Assembly (NCBI GenBank): GCA_012517405.1
Contig: JAAYVB010000025.1
Coordinates: 124,001 to 188,000 of the forward strand
From: Propionibacterium sp.
GTDB lineage: Bacteria > Actinomycetota > Actinomycetes > Propionibacteriales > Propionibacteriaceae
Direction: 5' to 3'
Length of the DNA: 64,000 nt
Numbering within the stretch: position 1 is the stretch's first letter; the number at the start of each line of letters is the position of its first letter. Made by a program: the position numbers and the translations under genes. Below the pieces are notes generated by a model. It had not been told where the DNA came from, searched no databases, and saw only the letters and a program-made list of their open reading frames with translations. Positions 25,095-33,488 of the stretch are shown here, in pieces.

Positions 25095-25113
25095 GCGGAA
25101 GTCCCGAATGAGC
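25084..25113 (+). repeat. 17-bp-period tandem duplication at the azlC/azlD junction
   Basis: GTCCCGAATGAGC occurs at 25084-25096 and again at 25101-25113. The first copy holds the azlC stop in an ATGA overlap; the second holds the azlD ATG. The first ATG (25091) opens a six-codon frame (MSGSPE) whose TGA overlaps the azlD ATG at 25108. Confidence 0.85.
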
Positions 25114-25419
25114 CTGTGGGGTTGGATTCTGGCCGGCTGCGCGGTGGCGTTCGCAACCAAGCTGACCGGCTATCTGCTGCCGTCCAGGTGGCTCGAATCC
25201 GACGGATTCCGCAAGACCAGCAGTGCGCTGACGATCGCCCTGCTCTCGGCACTGGTGGCCACGAATGCCTTTGCCTCCGGGCAGACACTCGCCCTGGACT
25301 CCCGGGCGCTGGCACTGGCCGCCGCAGCCGTGGCGTTGTGGCGCAGGCTTCCGTTCCTGGCCGTGGTGATCATCGGTGCCACGGTCGCAGCCCTGGGACG
25401 GCTGGCCGGTCTGCCCTGA
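25108..25419 (+). CDS. azlD: Branched-chain amino acid exporter, small subunit AzlD
   Basis: 103-aa membrane protein with about four hydrophobic segments: LWGWILAGCAVAFATKLTG, SALTIALLSALVATNAFA, a central Leu/Ala helix and VVIIGATVAALGRL. This is the size and pattern of AzlD/BrnE, partner of AzlC. The ATG at 25108 begins the family-like sequence; an in-frame GTG-type start at 25072 would fall inside azlC. It is probably co-translated with azlC through the duplicated junction. Confidence 0.9.
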   Translation: MSLWGWILAGCAVAFATKLTGYLLPSRWLESDGFRKTSSALTIALLSALVATNAFASGQTLALDSRALALAAAAVALWRRLPFLAVVIIGATVAALGRLAGLP

Positions 25420-25567
25420 TCCGGGTTCGTGGTGCCACCCGCTGGCGTCCGCCTTGGGAGAATTGCGAAAACTGTAACGCAAGGCCTGTGGTGTCTTCTT
25501 GCCGGATGTGCAACGCTTAGGTCAGCGCCGAGCAGTTGCCGGCACTCTCCGGGAGAAAGGAGTTCAC

Positions 25568-25744
25568 ATGGGGCTATTGGACGACATCAAGTCCGCCGCC
25601 GATCAACATGAGGATCAGGTGGAAGCAGTGATCGACAAGGCTGGCGACGCAGTCGACCAGGCGACCGAGAAGAAGTATGTCGGTCAAGTCGATCAGGTCC
25701 AGGGATTCCTCAAGGAGAAGATCGGCAAGCCGGAAGCCAAGTGA
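25568..25744 (+). CDS. Small MT0933/Rv0909-like antitoxin-family protein
   Basis: 58-aa charged protein (MGLLDDIKSAADQHEDQVEA...) with an excellent Shine-Dalgarno (GAAAGGAG, 7 nt before the ATG at 25568). Sequence and size match the MT0933/Rv0909 antitoxin family: MG.LD..K...., a central VIDKAGDAVDQAT segment, and a Val/Gln-rich amphipathic helix. Rv0909 neutralises the toxin Rv0910 in M. tuberculosis. No Rv0910-like START/SRPBCC gene is adjacent here, so it may be an orphan or act otherwise; members often occur alone in actinobacteria. It is a monocistronic gene ending in a strong terminator. Confidence 0.8.
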   Translation: MGLLDDIKSAADQHEDQVEAVIDKAGDAVDQATEKKYVGQVDQVQGFLKEKIGKPEAK

Positions 25745-25817
25745 GGCATGTCCTTGCATTGAGACTTCGGTGAAGGCGGACGAGCCGTCAAAGCCAAATA
25801 CACTTTGCACATTGAAA

Positions 25818-25854
25818 AAGCTGGGGGTCAGTCGGGATGACTGGCCCCCAGCTT
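25818..25854. terminator. Bidirectional intrinsic terminator
   Basis: 16-bp stem (AAGCTGGGGGTCAGTC at 25818-25833 against 25839-25854, one G:U or mismatch) with a 5-base loop, between the convergent Rv0909-like gene and the ABC ATPase. Only short A/T runs flank it. Confidence 0.87.
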
Positions 25855-25869
25855 CACGTCCGGCCGCGG

Positions 25870-26658
25870 CTACAAGACTTTGGCGAAGAAGTCCCGGGTG
25901 CGCTGCTCGACCGGATGACCGATGACCTGGTCCGGAGTGCCCCGCTCGACGATCAGGCCGTCGTCCATGAAGACCACCTGATCGGCGACTTCGCGGGCGA
26001 AGCCGACCTCATGGGTCACCACGATCATCGTCATCCCCGATTCGGCGAGTTGCTTCATGACCGCCAGCACTTCGCCCACCAGCTCCGGATCGAGCGCCGA
26101 CGTCGGCTCATCGAACAGCATCAGTTCAGGATCCATCGCCAGAGCGCGGGCAATCGCGACGCGCTGCTGCTGACCGCCGGACAGCTGGGACGGATAGTGA
26201 TCGGCCCGGTCGGTCAGCCCCACCTTGGCCAGCTGCTCCCGGGCCAGCTTCTGGGCGTCCGGCTTGGACACCTTCTTGACCTGACGCGGCGCCTCCATGA
26301 CGTTCTCCAGAGCCGTCATGTGCGGAAACAGGTTGAACCGCTGAAAGACCATCCCGATGCGCGACCGTTGCCGCGCGATCTGCGCGTCCGGCAGCCGATG
26401 CAACTCCGTCTTGCCGTTCCTGGTGACCTCTCGTAGCCCCATCAGCTCACCGTTGACGTAGAGCCGACCGGCGCTGATCTGCTCCATCTCGTTGATGCAG
26501 CGCAAGATCGTCGACTTGCCGGAGCCCGAGGGTCCCAGCAGCACGCACACTTCGCCGCGCTCAACACGAAGATCGATGCCTCTGAGCACATGCAGTTCGC
26601 CGAAGAACTTGTGAATGCCCTGCGCATCCACCATCGGGACGACCGGTTGCCCGCTCAT
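25870..26658 (-). CDS. Polar amino acid ABC transporter, ATP-binding protein
   Basis: 262-aa ATPase of the GlnQ/HisP type. Walker [10 protein letters not shown] lies at residues 42-50. The Q-loop is in [18 protein letters not shown], the signature is [15 protein letters not shown], Walker B is [12 protein letters not shown], and the switch His is in VVTHEVGFA. The ATG at 26658 overlaps the permease stop by 4 bp; the frame runs on upstream but that part is antiparallel noise inside the permease gene. Third gene of the operon SBP-permease-ATPase. The family imports polar amino acids such as glutamine, glutamate, cystine or histidine; the substrate is not predictable. Confidence 0.95.
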   Translation of the reverse strand: MSGQPVVPMVDAQGIHKFFGELHVLRGIDLRVERGEVCVLLGPSGSGKSTILRCINEMEQISAGRLYVNGELMGLREVTRNGKTELHRLPDAQIARQRSRIGMVFQRFNLFPHMTALENVMEAPRQVKKVSKPDAQKLAREQLAKVGLTDRADHYPSQLSGGQQQRVAIARALAMDPELMLFDEPTSALDPELVGEVLAVMKQLAESGMTMIVVTHEVGFAREVADQVVFMDDGLIVERGTPDQVIGHPVEQRTRDFFAKVL

Positions 26659-27626
26659 GGGGTCACATCCAGGTTCGGATCGGTGTGCACCGTGCCGGCC
26701 GCCAGGATCGCCTGCTGACGCTTCGAAACGCCCCTCAGTCTGCGGTTCTGTGAGGGTTCGCCGTCGAAGCCGCGTCCGTAGTAGGCCTCCAGGCGCTGCT
26801 GGCCGATCATCAGGATCGACGTGATGAACAGGTACCACAGCGCCGCCACGATCAGCAACGGCACCGGCAGGAAGTTCTTGTTGCCGATCGCATTGGTCAC
26901 GAAGGTGATCTCGAGCATGAACGGCACCGCGAGCACCAGCGAGGTCGTCTTCAGCATGGAGATCGTCTCGTTGCCGGTGGGTGGCACGATCACGCGCATC
27001 GCCTGCGGGATGACGATCCGCCGCAGCACGGTCGAGCTCTTCATCCCGAGCGCGGTCGCAGCTTCCCACTGCCCCCTGTCAACCGAGTTCAGGCCGGAGC
27101 GCACGATCTCTGATAGATAGGCGCCCTCGTTCAGGCCCAGGCCGAGAATCGCCGCGACGAAGGCGTTGACCACGTCCTGGGTGGTGAAGGAGAAGAACTC
27201 GGGGCCGAAGGGGATGCCCACGCTGATCCGGGGATACAGCACCGAAAGCAGGCCCCAGAAGACCAACTGCGTATAGACCGGGGTACCGCGGAAGAACCAG
27301 ATGTACGCCCAGGCAACCCCACGCAGGATCGGGTTCGTGCCCATCCGCATGATGGCGGTCGCCACCGCCAAGACGATACCGATGACCATCGCAGCCACGG
27401 TGAGCAGGAGTGTCCATCCGACGCCCGCGACGACTCTCGGGTCGAACAGGTACTGCGCCACGACATCCCAGCGGTAGTTCTTGTTCTCCAGCAGGCTGGA
27501 GATCAAGCCGAGCACGAGAAAGCTGACGATGCCGGCCCAGACCCACACTGTGGGTCTGGGCACGGGCTTCGCCTCGATCAGATTCGGTGTCCTATCGGCA
27601 GCGCGGTGATCGGATGGCTGACTCAT
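26655..27626 (-). CDS. Polar amino acid ABC transporter, permease protein
   Basis: 323-aa membrane subunit of the HisM/GlnP family. An N-terminal helix ([20 protein letters not shown]) precedes the permease domain, which begins around [20 protein letters not shown]. The EAA coupling motif reads [23 protein letters not shown]. The C-terminal tail is longer than usual and hydrophilic. The start ATG is 7 bp after the substrate-binding-protein stop, and the stop overlaps the ATPase start by 4 bp. One permease gene probably forms a homodimer. Confidence 0.94.
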   Translation of the reverse strand: MSQPSDHRAADRTPNLIEAKPVPRPTVWVWAGIVSFLVLGLISSLLENKNYRWDVVAQYLFDPRVVAGVGWTLLLTVAAMVIGIVLAVATAIMRMGTNPILRGVAWAYIWFFRGTPVYTQLVFWGLLSVLYPRISVGIPFGPEFFSFTTQDVVNAFVAAILGLGLNEGAYLSEIVRSGLNSVDRGQWEAATALGMKSSTVLRRIVIPQAMRVIVPPTGNETISMLKTTSLVLAVPFMLEITFVTNAIGNKNFLPVPLLIVAALWYLFITSILMIGQQRLEAYYGRGFDGEPSQNRRLRGVSKRQQAILAAGTVHTDPNLDVTP

Positions 27627-27633
27627 GAAGCAC

Positions 27634-28542
27634 TCACGCAGTCGGATTGAGTTCTGCGGTCTTCAGTCCGGCACTCTCGTCGACGCCCCAGCTGCCCAGA
27701 ATGGCTGACCAGGTGCCGTCGTCCATCAGCTGCTGCATGGCCCGTTGAATGGCCTCGGTCAGCTGCGCGTCATCGGCCGAAACGACGATGCCCTGCGGAG
27801 CCGCATCCCGTACTCCGCCGACGACCTCGAGCTGGCCATCGGTCAAAGCGACGGCGTAATCGGCGACTGTCGAATCGGCGTAGAAAGCGACGACCTTGCC
27901 GCCGATCAAGTTGGTCGTCACATCCGACTGGACGCCATAGCTGAGCACGTTGATGGCTTCCTTGCCATCGGCCGCGCACTGATCGGACATGGTCGCCAGC
28001 TCCTCCTCCTGGTAGGTGCCGGTTTGCACACCGATCGCCTGGCCGCACAGGTTGTCGGGATCGAAGTCCTTCGGGTTGTCCTTCTGTACCGCGAACGAGG
28101 AGCCCACCATGATGTAGGAAATCATGTTGTAGCTCGCGGTGCGCTCCGGCGTGATGGTGAACGACGAAATACCGATGTCGGAAGTCGATCCGATACCGGG
28201 CAGTAGGCTGGCGAACTCGGCGGCGTTTACCTCGGTGTCGACGCCGAGCACCCGCCCGAGCGCCTTGCCCAGATCGACGTCATAGCCGATGGCGGTCTGC
28301 AGGTCTTCGGCGCGGAACTCGGCCGGTGCGTAGTCAGGGGCGGCGGCGATCACGAGAGTGCCTCTGCTGGCGATCCTCTCGGGCAGCAGCGCAGCGATCT
28401 CGTCCACCTTCTGGACGCCCGAGACGTCGTAGCTCAGATCATCAGTACTTGGGCTGGCAGATCCCTCGGTGGTGGACGATCCCCCACCACAAGCAGTCAG
28501 GGCGAGCATGGCCACCAGGCCGGCGGCGACGATTCGGCGCAT
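27634..28542 (-). CDS. Polar amino acid ABC transporter, substrate-binding lipoprotein
   Basis: 302 aa from the ATG at 28542, chosen because AGAGGA is 6 nt upstream; an in-frame start 5 codons earlier lacks this. A lipoprotein signal peptide is clear (MRRIVAAGLVAMLALTACGG, lipobox LTAC, lipidated Cys18). It is followed by a Ser/Thr linker and a type-2 periplasmic binding fold (SBP_bac_3 type): TLVIAAAPDYAPAEFR, DVDLGKALGRVLGV, IGISSFTITPERTASYN. First gene of the three-gene importer operon; it captures the amino acid outside the membrane. Confidence 0.94.
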   Translation of the reverse strand: MRRIVAAGLVAMLALTACGGGSSTTEGSASPSTDDLSYDVSGVQKVDEIAALLPERIASRGTLVIAAAPDYAPAEFRAEDLQTAIGYDVDLGKALGRVLGVDTEVNAAEFASLLPGIGSTSDIGISSFTITPERTASYNMISYIMVGSSFAVQKDNPKDFDPDNLCGQAIGVQTGTYQEEELATMSDQCAADGKEAINVLSYGVQSDVTTNLIGGKVVAFYADSTVADYAVALTDGQLEVVGGVRDAAPQGIVVSADDAQLTEAIQRAMQQLMDDGTWSAILGSWGVDESAGLKTAELNPTA

Positions 28543-28582
28543 GATATTTCCTCTCACGTATGTGCAAGCACTGATTCTAGTG

Positions 28583-28675
28583 ATGCCCCCAGCGGCAGGG
28601 TCCTACCTTGAGTGTCGATTTGATGACAATCGGCTGCCCTGGACAGCCGCTGCCATGCCCCCAGCAGTAGGTCCT
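28583..28675. repeat. Imperfect direct repeats between two substrate-binding-protein genes
   Basis: ATGCCCCCAGCGGCAGGG at 28583 recurs as ATGCCCCCAGCAGTAGG at 28655, each followed by GTCCT. Between them CGGCTG (28631-28636) and CAGCCG (28644-28649) form a small hairpin that could end the upstream lipoprotein transcript. No gene is seen here. Confidence 0.45.
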
Positions 28676-28679
28676 TCGG

Positions 28680-29657
28680 TCAGCGGACGACCTTCACCGC
28701 GGTGTCGATGACCGACTGCGGGATGGTCACACCCATCCGTTCGGCGGCCTGCAGATTCAGCGAGACCTGCAGATCCTTCGCCACCGCAACGGGGATGTCG
28801 CCCGGCTTGCCGCCGTCGGCAAGGAATTGCGCGGCCATCTGACCGGTCTGGACGCCCTGGGCGTGGTAATCGACGGCAAGCGCGGCCATCGCACCACGGT
28901 CGATCGAATCGGGGTCGGACACGTACAGCGGGACCTTGCGCTCTTCGGCGACGGCAACCAGCGCCTCGACGCCCGAGATGATCGTGTTGTCGGTGCCGAC
29001 GAAGTAGCAGTCCACGCCGGTCAGCGATTCGGCTCCCTGACGCACCTCTGATGAGGCGGTCACGGTGGCTTCGCGGACGCTCAGCCCCAGCGCCGGGGCG
29101 GCTTCGGCGACCATGCGAGCCTGAATCTGGGAGTTCACCTCACCGGAGGTGTACAGCAGGCCAATGGTCGCGGCATCGGGGGTGATCTCCTTGATCAACG
29201 CCAGCTGATCGGCGATCGGCGGCATGTCGGATGTTCCGGTGATCATCCCGCCCGGCGCGTCGAGTGAATCGACCAGGCCGGCGCCGACCGGATCGGTGAC
29301 ACCGGCGAAGAACAATGGGGTGTTGGGCAACGCCTGAGCCAAGGTGATGGCGGTCGGGGTCGCGATGGCGACCACGAGGTCCTTGTCGGTGAAGCTGCTG
29401 GCGATATTGGTGAGAGTCACCTGGTCGCCGGCGGCGTTCTTGAGGTCGTAGACGACATCTTTGCCCTCGACATAGCCGGCAGCGGTCATCGCCTCGATGA
29501 ATCCGTCGCGCAGGGCGTTGAGTGACGGATGATCGACGATCTGGGCGATGCCTATCTGCAGAGGCTTGTCTGCGGAAGCACCTGACGAATCCGAGCCCGA
29601 CGAACATGCGGTCATGGCCAGCGCGACGCACAACAACAATCCCAGTAGGCGCTTCAT
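28680..29657 (-). CDS. Orphan ABC substrate-binding lipoprotein (PF04392/TrpX-like)
   Basis: 325 aa with a lipoprotein signal (MKRLLGLLLCVALAMTAC, Cys18) and a type-1 periplasmic-binding fold typical of the ABC_sub_bind family: IGIAQIVDHPSLNALRDGF, AAGYVEGKDVVYDLKNA, PLFFAGVTDPVGAGLV, NTIISGVEALVAVA. Family members bind tryptophan or other aromatic amino acids in streptococci (TrpX), always with a permease (TrpY) and ATPase (TrpZ). Neither partner is adjacent here; the next transporter genes belong to a different ABC class. It may serve a transporter encoded elsewhere. Confidence 0.88.
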   Translation of the reverse strand: MKRLLGLLLCVALAMTACSSGSDSSGASADKPLQIGIAQIVDHPSLNALRDGFIEAMTAAGYVEGKDVVYDLKNAAGDQVTLTNIASSFTDKDLVVAIATPTAITLAQALPNTPLFFAGVTDPVGAGLVDSLDAPGGMITGTSDMPPIADQLALIKEITPDAATIGLLYTSGEVNSQIQARMVAEAAPALGLSVREATVTASSEVRQGAESLTGVDCYFVGTDNTIISGVEALVAVAEERKVPLYVSDPDSIDRGAMAALAVDYHAQGVQTGQMAAQFLADGGKPGDIPVAVAKDLQVSLNLQAAERMGVTIPQSVIDTAVKVVR

Positions 29658-29756
29658 GACTTCCTCCCCGACGGCCTGAGCTTCGATCAGCGGCCGTCCA
29701 CGCGCGCGTCCAACCTTGACCCGCAGCCGCTACCTTAGCCGACGGCCAACGAAACA

Positions 29757-29796
29757 GAACTCCGCGGTGACAATCCATCCTGTCACCGCGGAGTTC
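29757..29796. terminator. Intrinsic terminator after nrdJ
   Basis: Perfect 16-bp stem (GAACTCCGCGGTGACA at 29757-29772 with its exact complement at 29781-29796) and an 8-base loop. On the minus strand it follows the nrdJ stop and is trailed by the T-containing TTCTGTTTCG. Confidence 0.9.
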
Positions 29797-29821
29797 CGCG
29801 TCATCGTATGTCGGTCATCGA

Positions 29822-32659
29822 TCAGCTGCAGCCGCTGGTTGCTCCGCAACCCTCGCAGACGTAGCAGCTGCCGGAAGGACGCATCTTGGTGCCGCAGATC
29901 AGGCAGAGCGGAGCGTCCACCGCGAGACCGGTGATGGCCTCCATCAACTCGCTGGTGGTGTGCGGATGAGCCTCGATCAGGCTCGGCTGCAGCGGACCAC
30001 CGGCATCGACCCGGACATTGTCGCCTGCGTCGTTCTTCAACTGCTCGGATTCGGGCAGCTCGCTCTCCTCCTCCTCGCTCAGGTAGCTGCCGGTCTCGAC
30101 ATAGTGGGCCCGTTCTGCGGCGGTGTAGATGCCGAGTTCGGCACGCTCATCGAACGACAGGTAGTCCAGCGCGAGACGGCGGAAGATGTAGTCCATGATC
30201 GACTGCGCGATCCGGATATCGGGATCGTCGGTCATGCCGGCGGGCTCGAACTTCAGGTTGGTGAACTTCTGGACGAAGCTCTCCAGCGGGACGCCGTACT
30301 GCAAACCGATCGAGACCGCGATGGAGAAGGCATCCATCACGCCGGACAGCGTCGACCCCTGCTTGCCGAGTTTGAGGAAGACCTCGCCCAGCCTGCCGTC
30401 TTCGTAGGCACCCGAGGTCATATAGCCCTCGGCGCCCGCCACGGTGAAGCTGGTCGTCCGCCCCGAACGCGACTTCGGCAGCCGCAGGCGACGCGGACGA
30501 TACTCGATCCGCACCTCGGGAGCCGGCTTCGCGTCTTCCTCCGGGGCCGACTTGCCGTTGCTGAGCGGCTGGCCGACCTTGCAGTTGTCGCGGTAGACGG
30601 CGATGGCCTTGAGTCCGAGGCGCCAGCCCTCCATGTAGACATCGGCGATGTCTTGCACGGTGGCCGATTCGGGCAGGTTGACCGTCTTGCTGATAGCACC
30701 CGACAAGAACGGCTGCACCGCAGCCATCATCCGCACATGACCCATCGGCTTGATGGCGCGAACACCCATGGCCGTGTCGAAGACCTCATAGTGTTCCGGC
30801 TTGAGCCCGGGAGCATCGATGACATTGCCCTTGTCGCTGATGTAGGCCACGATGGCCTCGATCTGCTCGTCGAGGTAGCCCAGGTTGCGCAACGCCCTCG
30901 GCACCGTGTGGTTGACGATCTGCATCGAGCCCCCACCCACGAGCTTCTTGAACTTCACCAGTGAGAAGTCCGGTTCGATGCCGGTAGTGTCGCAGTCCAT
31001 CATGAAGCCGATGGTTCCGGTCGGAGCCAGCAGGGACGCCTGCGCGTTGCGGAAACCGTTGCGTTCGCCCACCTCGATGACCTGATCCCACTGAGACGCA
31101 GCGGCCTCACGCAGTCCGGCGTCGATGGGGTTGATCGTGCGCAGGCTGTCGTTGGCGCTGCGATGCTTACGCATCACCCGCTTGTGCGCGTCGGCATTGC
31201 GGCCATAGCCGGCATAGGTTCCGACCACACCGGCCAGTTCGGCGCTGCGCCGGTAGGCGGCGGCGGTCATCAAGGAGGTGATCGCTGCAGCCAGCGAACG
31301 TCCGCCTTCGGAGTCGTAGCCCTTGCCGAGAGCCATCAGCAGCGCACCGAGGTTGGCGTAGCCGATACCCAGCTGACGGTAGTCGCGGGTCGTCTGGGTG
31401 ATGGACTCGGTCGGGAAGTCCGCGAAGACGATCGAGATGTCCATGGCGGTGATGATCAGCTCGACGGCCTTGATGAACCTGTCGACATCGAAGCTGTCGT
31501 CGGCGCGCAGGAACTTCATCAGGTTCAGGCTCGCCAGATTGCACGAGGAGTTGTCGAGGCTCATGTACTCCGAGCACGGGTTGGACGCGGTGATGCGTCC
31601 GGACTCGGGATTGGTGTGCCAGTCATTGATCGTGTCGTCGTACTGCAGACCCGGATCGGCGCATTCCCAGGCAGCCTGGGCGATCTTGCCGAACAGCTCC
31701 CGGGCATCCACCTTCTCGATGACCTCGCCCGTCATCCGGGCGCGCAGTCCGAACTCGGTGCCATCGGTCACGGCCTGCATGAACTCGTCACTGACGCGAA
31801 CCGAGTTGTTGGCGTTCTGGTACTGCACCGAGGTGATGTCCTTGCCGCCGAGATCCATGTCGAATCCGGCATCGCGCAGCGCACGGATCTTGTCCTCCTC
31901 GCGCGCCTTGGTCTCGATGAACTCCTCGATGTCGGGGTGATCGACGTCCAGCACAACCATCTTCGCGGCGCGGCGGGTGGCGCCACCCGACTTGATGGTG
32001 CCCGCCGATGCGTCCGCACCGCGCATGAAGCTGACCGGACCGGACGCAGTGCCACCGGACGAGCGCAGCAGTTCCTTGGAGGAGCGGATCCGCGAGAGGT
32101 TGAGGCCGGCGCCGGACCCGCCCTTGAAGATCATGCCCTCTTCGCGGTACCAGTTCAGGATCGATTCCATGGAGTCGTCGACCGACAGGATGAAGCAGGC
32201 GCTGACCTGCTGCGGCGCCGCGGTGCCGACATTGAACCAGACCGGGGAGTTGAAGCTGAAGTACTGGTTCAGCAGCAACCAGGTGAGCTCCTGACCAAAG
32301 ATCTCGGCATCGTGATCGGTCGCGAAGTAGCCGGATTCCTGGCCGGTCTGCTGATACTTGCCGACCACGCGGTCGATCAGCGTCTTGAGGCTGGCTTCGC
32401 GCTCCGCGGTGCCGAGCGCGCCGCGGAAGTACTTGGTCGTGACGATCGTGGATGCGTTGAGGCTCCATGAGGTCGGGAACTCAACCCCGCGCTGCTCGAA
32501 GACCACTTCACCGGTTTTCCAGTTGGTCTGAACGACATCGCGCGTTTCCCAGGTGACCTCGTCATAGGGATGGACGCCCTCGGTGGTGAAGACCCGATCG
32601 ATCGTCAGGCCGCGAGCGCTCGGCGTTCCAGGCTTGTCGTCATACAGAGTGTCGGTCAC
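29822..32659 (-). CDS. nrdJ: Vitamin B12-dependent (class II) ribonucleoside-diphosphate reductase
   Basis: Reduces ribonucleotides to deoxyribonucleotides with adenosylcobalamin as radical generator, independent of oxygen. 945 aa, the long actinobacterial form. Visible: Cys155 (one of the redox pair), the NPCSE loop at residues 360-364 with the thiyl-radical Cys362 and Glu364, the second-barrel stretch LLAPTGTIGFMMDCDTTGIEPD, and a C-terminal zinc-ribbon-like tail with paired cysteines (CLICGTKM, CYVCEGCGATSGCS) that also carries the reducing thiols. It lies 65 bp downstream of nrdR on the same strand, the standard nrdRJ operon. I saw no cobalamin riboswitch; control is expected through the NrdR and DnaA-type sites upstream of nrdR. 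Confidence 0.97.
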   Translation of the reverse strand: MTDTLYDDKPGTPSARGLTIDRVFTTEGVHPYDEVTWETRDVVQTNWKTGEVVFEQRGVEFPTSWSLNASTIVTTKYFRGALGTAEREASLKTLIDRVVGKYQQTGQESGYFATDHDAEIFGQELTWLLLNQYFSFNSPVWFNVGTAAPQQVSACFILSVDDSMESILNWYREEGMIFKGGSGAGLNLSRIRSSKELLRSSGGTASGPVSFMRGADASAGTIKSGGATRRAAKMVVLDVDHPDIEEFIETKAREEDKIRALRDAGFDMDLGGKDITSVQYQNANNSVRVSDEFMQAVTDGTEFGLRARMTGEVIEKVDARELFGKIAQAAWECADPGLQYDDTINDWHTNPESGRITASNPCSEYMSLDNSSCNLASLNLMKFLRADDSFDVDRFIKAVELIITAMDISIVFADFPTESITQTTRDYRQLGIGYANLGALLMALGKGYDSEGGRSLAAAITSLMTAAAYRRSAELAGVVGTYAGYGRNADAHKRVMRKHRSANDSLRTINPIDAGLREAAASQWDQVIEVGERNGFRNAQASLLAPTGTIGFMMDCDTTGIEPDFSLVKFKKLVGGGSMQIVNHTVPRALRNLGYLDEQIEAIVAYISDKGNVIDAPGLKPEHYEVFDTAMGVRAIKPMGHVRMMAAVQPFLSGAISKTVNLPESATVQDIADVYMEGWRLGLKAIAVYRDNCKVGQPLSNGKSAPEEDAKPAPEVRIEYRPRRLRLPKSRSGRTTSFTVAGAEGYMTSGAYEDGRLGEVFLKLGKQGSTLSGVMDAFSIAVSIGLQYGVPLESFVQKFTNLKFEPAGMTDDPDIRIAQSIMDYIFRRLALDYLSFDERAELGIYTAAERAHYVETGSYLSEEEESELPESEQLKNDAGDNVRVDAGGPLQPSLIEAHPHTTSELMEAITGLAVDAPLCLICGTKMRPSGSCYVCEGCGATSGCS

Positions 32660-32724
32660 AGCTGTCTCCTGATGGTGATGCGTGCATGTGGGTAGGTCGG
32701 GAAAATCCAGGCAGGTCGTGAAGG

Positions 32725-33252
32725 TCAGTGTGCACCGGCGGTCTGACAGATTTCGTCCGCCAGATCGATGGGCAGTTGCGCTTCGGCGTCGGACTCGGCA
32801 TCGGCCCGAGCGCTTTCGCGCATCCGGTCGATCTCGGCGACGAAATCGTCCACGCTGGTGTAGTGCCGATAGATCGAGGCGAATCTCAGATAGGCGACCG
32901 GATCGAGTTCACTGAGAGGACCGAGGATGGCAACGCCCACCTCTTCGGTGGGAACCTCGGCCTGCCCGGATGCCCGGATGGCCTCTTCGACCCGCTGGCC
33001 GAGTTTGGCGAGTTGGGCCTCGGTGACCGGACGCCCCTTGCAGGCCTTGCGGGCGCCGGATATCACCTTGTCCCGGTTGAAGGGCTCGATCACACCGGAC
33101 TTCTTGACCACTACCAGTTGAGTTTGCTCGATGGTGGTGAAGCGTCTTTCGCAAGCCGGGCACTGCCGCCGACGGCGAATGCTCGTGCCGTCCTCAGAAA
33201 CGCGGGAATCAAGCACCCGAGAGTCGCAATGACGACAATATGGGCAGTGCAT
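32725..33252 (-). CDS. nrdR: Transcriptional repressor NrdR
   Basis: Nucleotide-sensing repressor of ribonucleotide reductase genes, 175 aa. The N-terminal zinc ribbon is complete (CPYC at 3-6 and CPAC at 31-34, with the basic RRRR before the second pair). The ATP-cone follows: [19 protein letters not shown] through [20 protein letters not shown] short Ala/Asp/Glu-rich tail is added. The start ATG (33252) begins at the invariant MHCPYC. It is the first gene of nrdRJ, with a pair of predicted NrdR boxes about 60-100 bp upstream for autoregulation. Confidence 0.96.
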   Translation of the reverse strand: MHCPYCRHCDSRVLDSRVSEDGTSIRRRRQCPACERRFTTIEQTQLVVVKKSGVIEPFNRDKVISGARKACKGRPVTEAQLAKLGQRVEEAIRASGQAEVPTEEVGVAILGPLSELDPVAYLRFASIYRHYTSVDDFVAEIDRMRESARADAESDAEAQLPIDLADEICQTAGAH

Positions 33253-33284
33253 CGTGACTCCTCAGCTCGGGATGTGTATGCCTC

Positions 33285-33324
33285 TGTGGACATCTTGTGG
33301 ACAACAACCACAATCTGTGGACAA
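33285..33324 (-). promoter_or_regulatory. Cluster of three DnaA-box-like sites upstream of nrdRJ
   Basis: Minus-strand TTGTCCACA, the high-GC actinobacterial DnaA-box form, occurs exactly at 33316-33324 and 33296-33304, and as ATGTCCACA at 33285-33293. All three have the same orientation, spaced 20 and 11 bp (about two and one helical turns). Three such 9-mers in 40 bp are unlikely by chance. Confidence 0.65.
33311..33320 (-). promoter_or_regulatory. Predicted NrdR box 2 (core CCACAGATTG)
   Basis: Minus-strand match to the core CwAtATaTwG with two deviations. Its centre is 32 bp from NrdR box 1, the spacing known for paired NrdR boxes. It overlaps the upstream-most DnaA-type site. Confidence 0.5.
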
Positions 33325-33342
33325 ATGACACTTGTGTAACTA

Positions 33343-33352
33343 CTAGATGTAG
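33343..33352 (-). promoter_or_regulatory. Predicted NrdR box 1 (core CTACATCTAG)
   Basis: Minus-strand core CTACATCTAG matches the NrdR consensus core CwAtATaTwG at 8 of 10 positions, including both ends. It lies about 90 bp before the nrdR start codon. Confidence 0.6.
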
Positions 33353-33488
33353 AGAGATTACACCGATCGGCCACTAGATCAAGTGCCAGCGGCGAAGCTC
33401 GCCGTCGATTCGGCGTGTCGCCTGATCGCCTCGCGCACCGGCCCCGAGTCAGGCCAGAAATCTCCCCGCTGGCGACAAGGCGGCCGGT

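Noticed and set aside
29822-33488. Cobalamin riboswitch for nrdJ
   Set aside because: Only 65 bp lie between nrdR and nrdJ, and the nrdR upstream region shows NrdR and DnaA-type sites but no recognisable B12-box.
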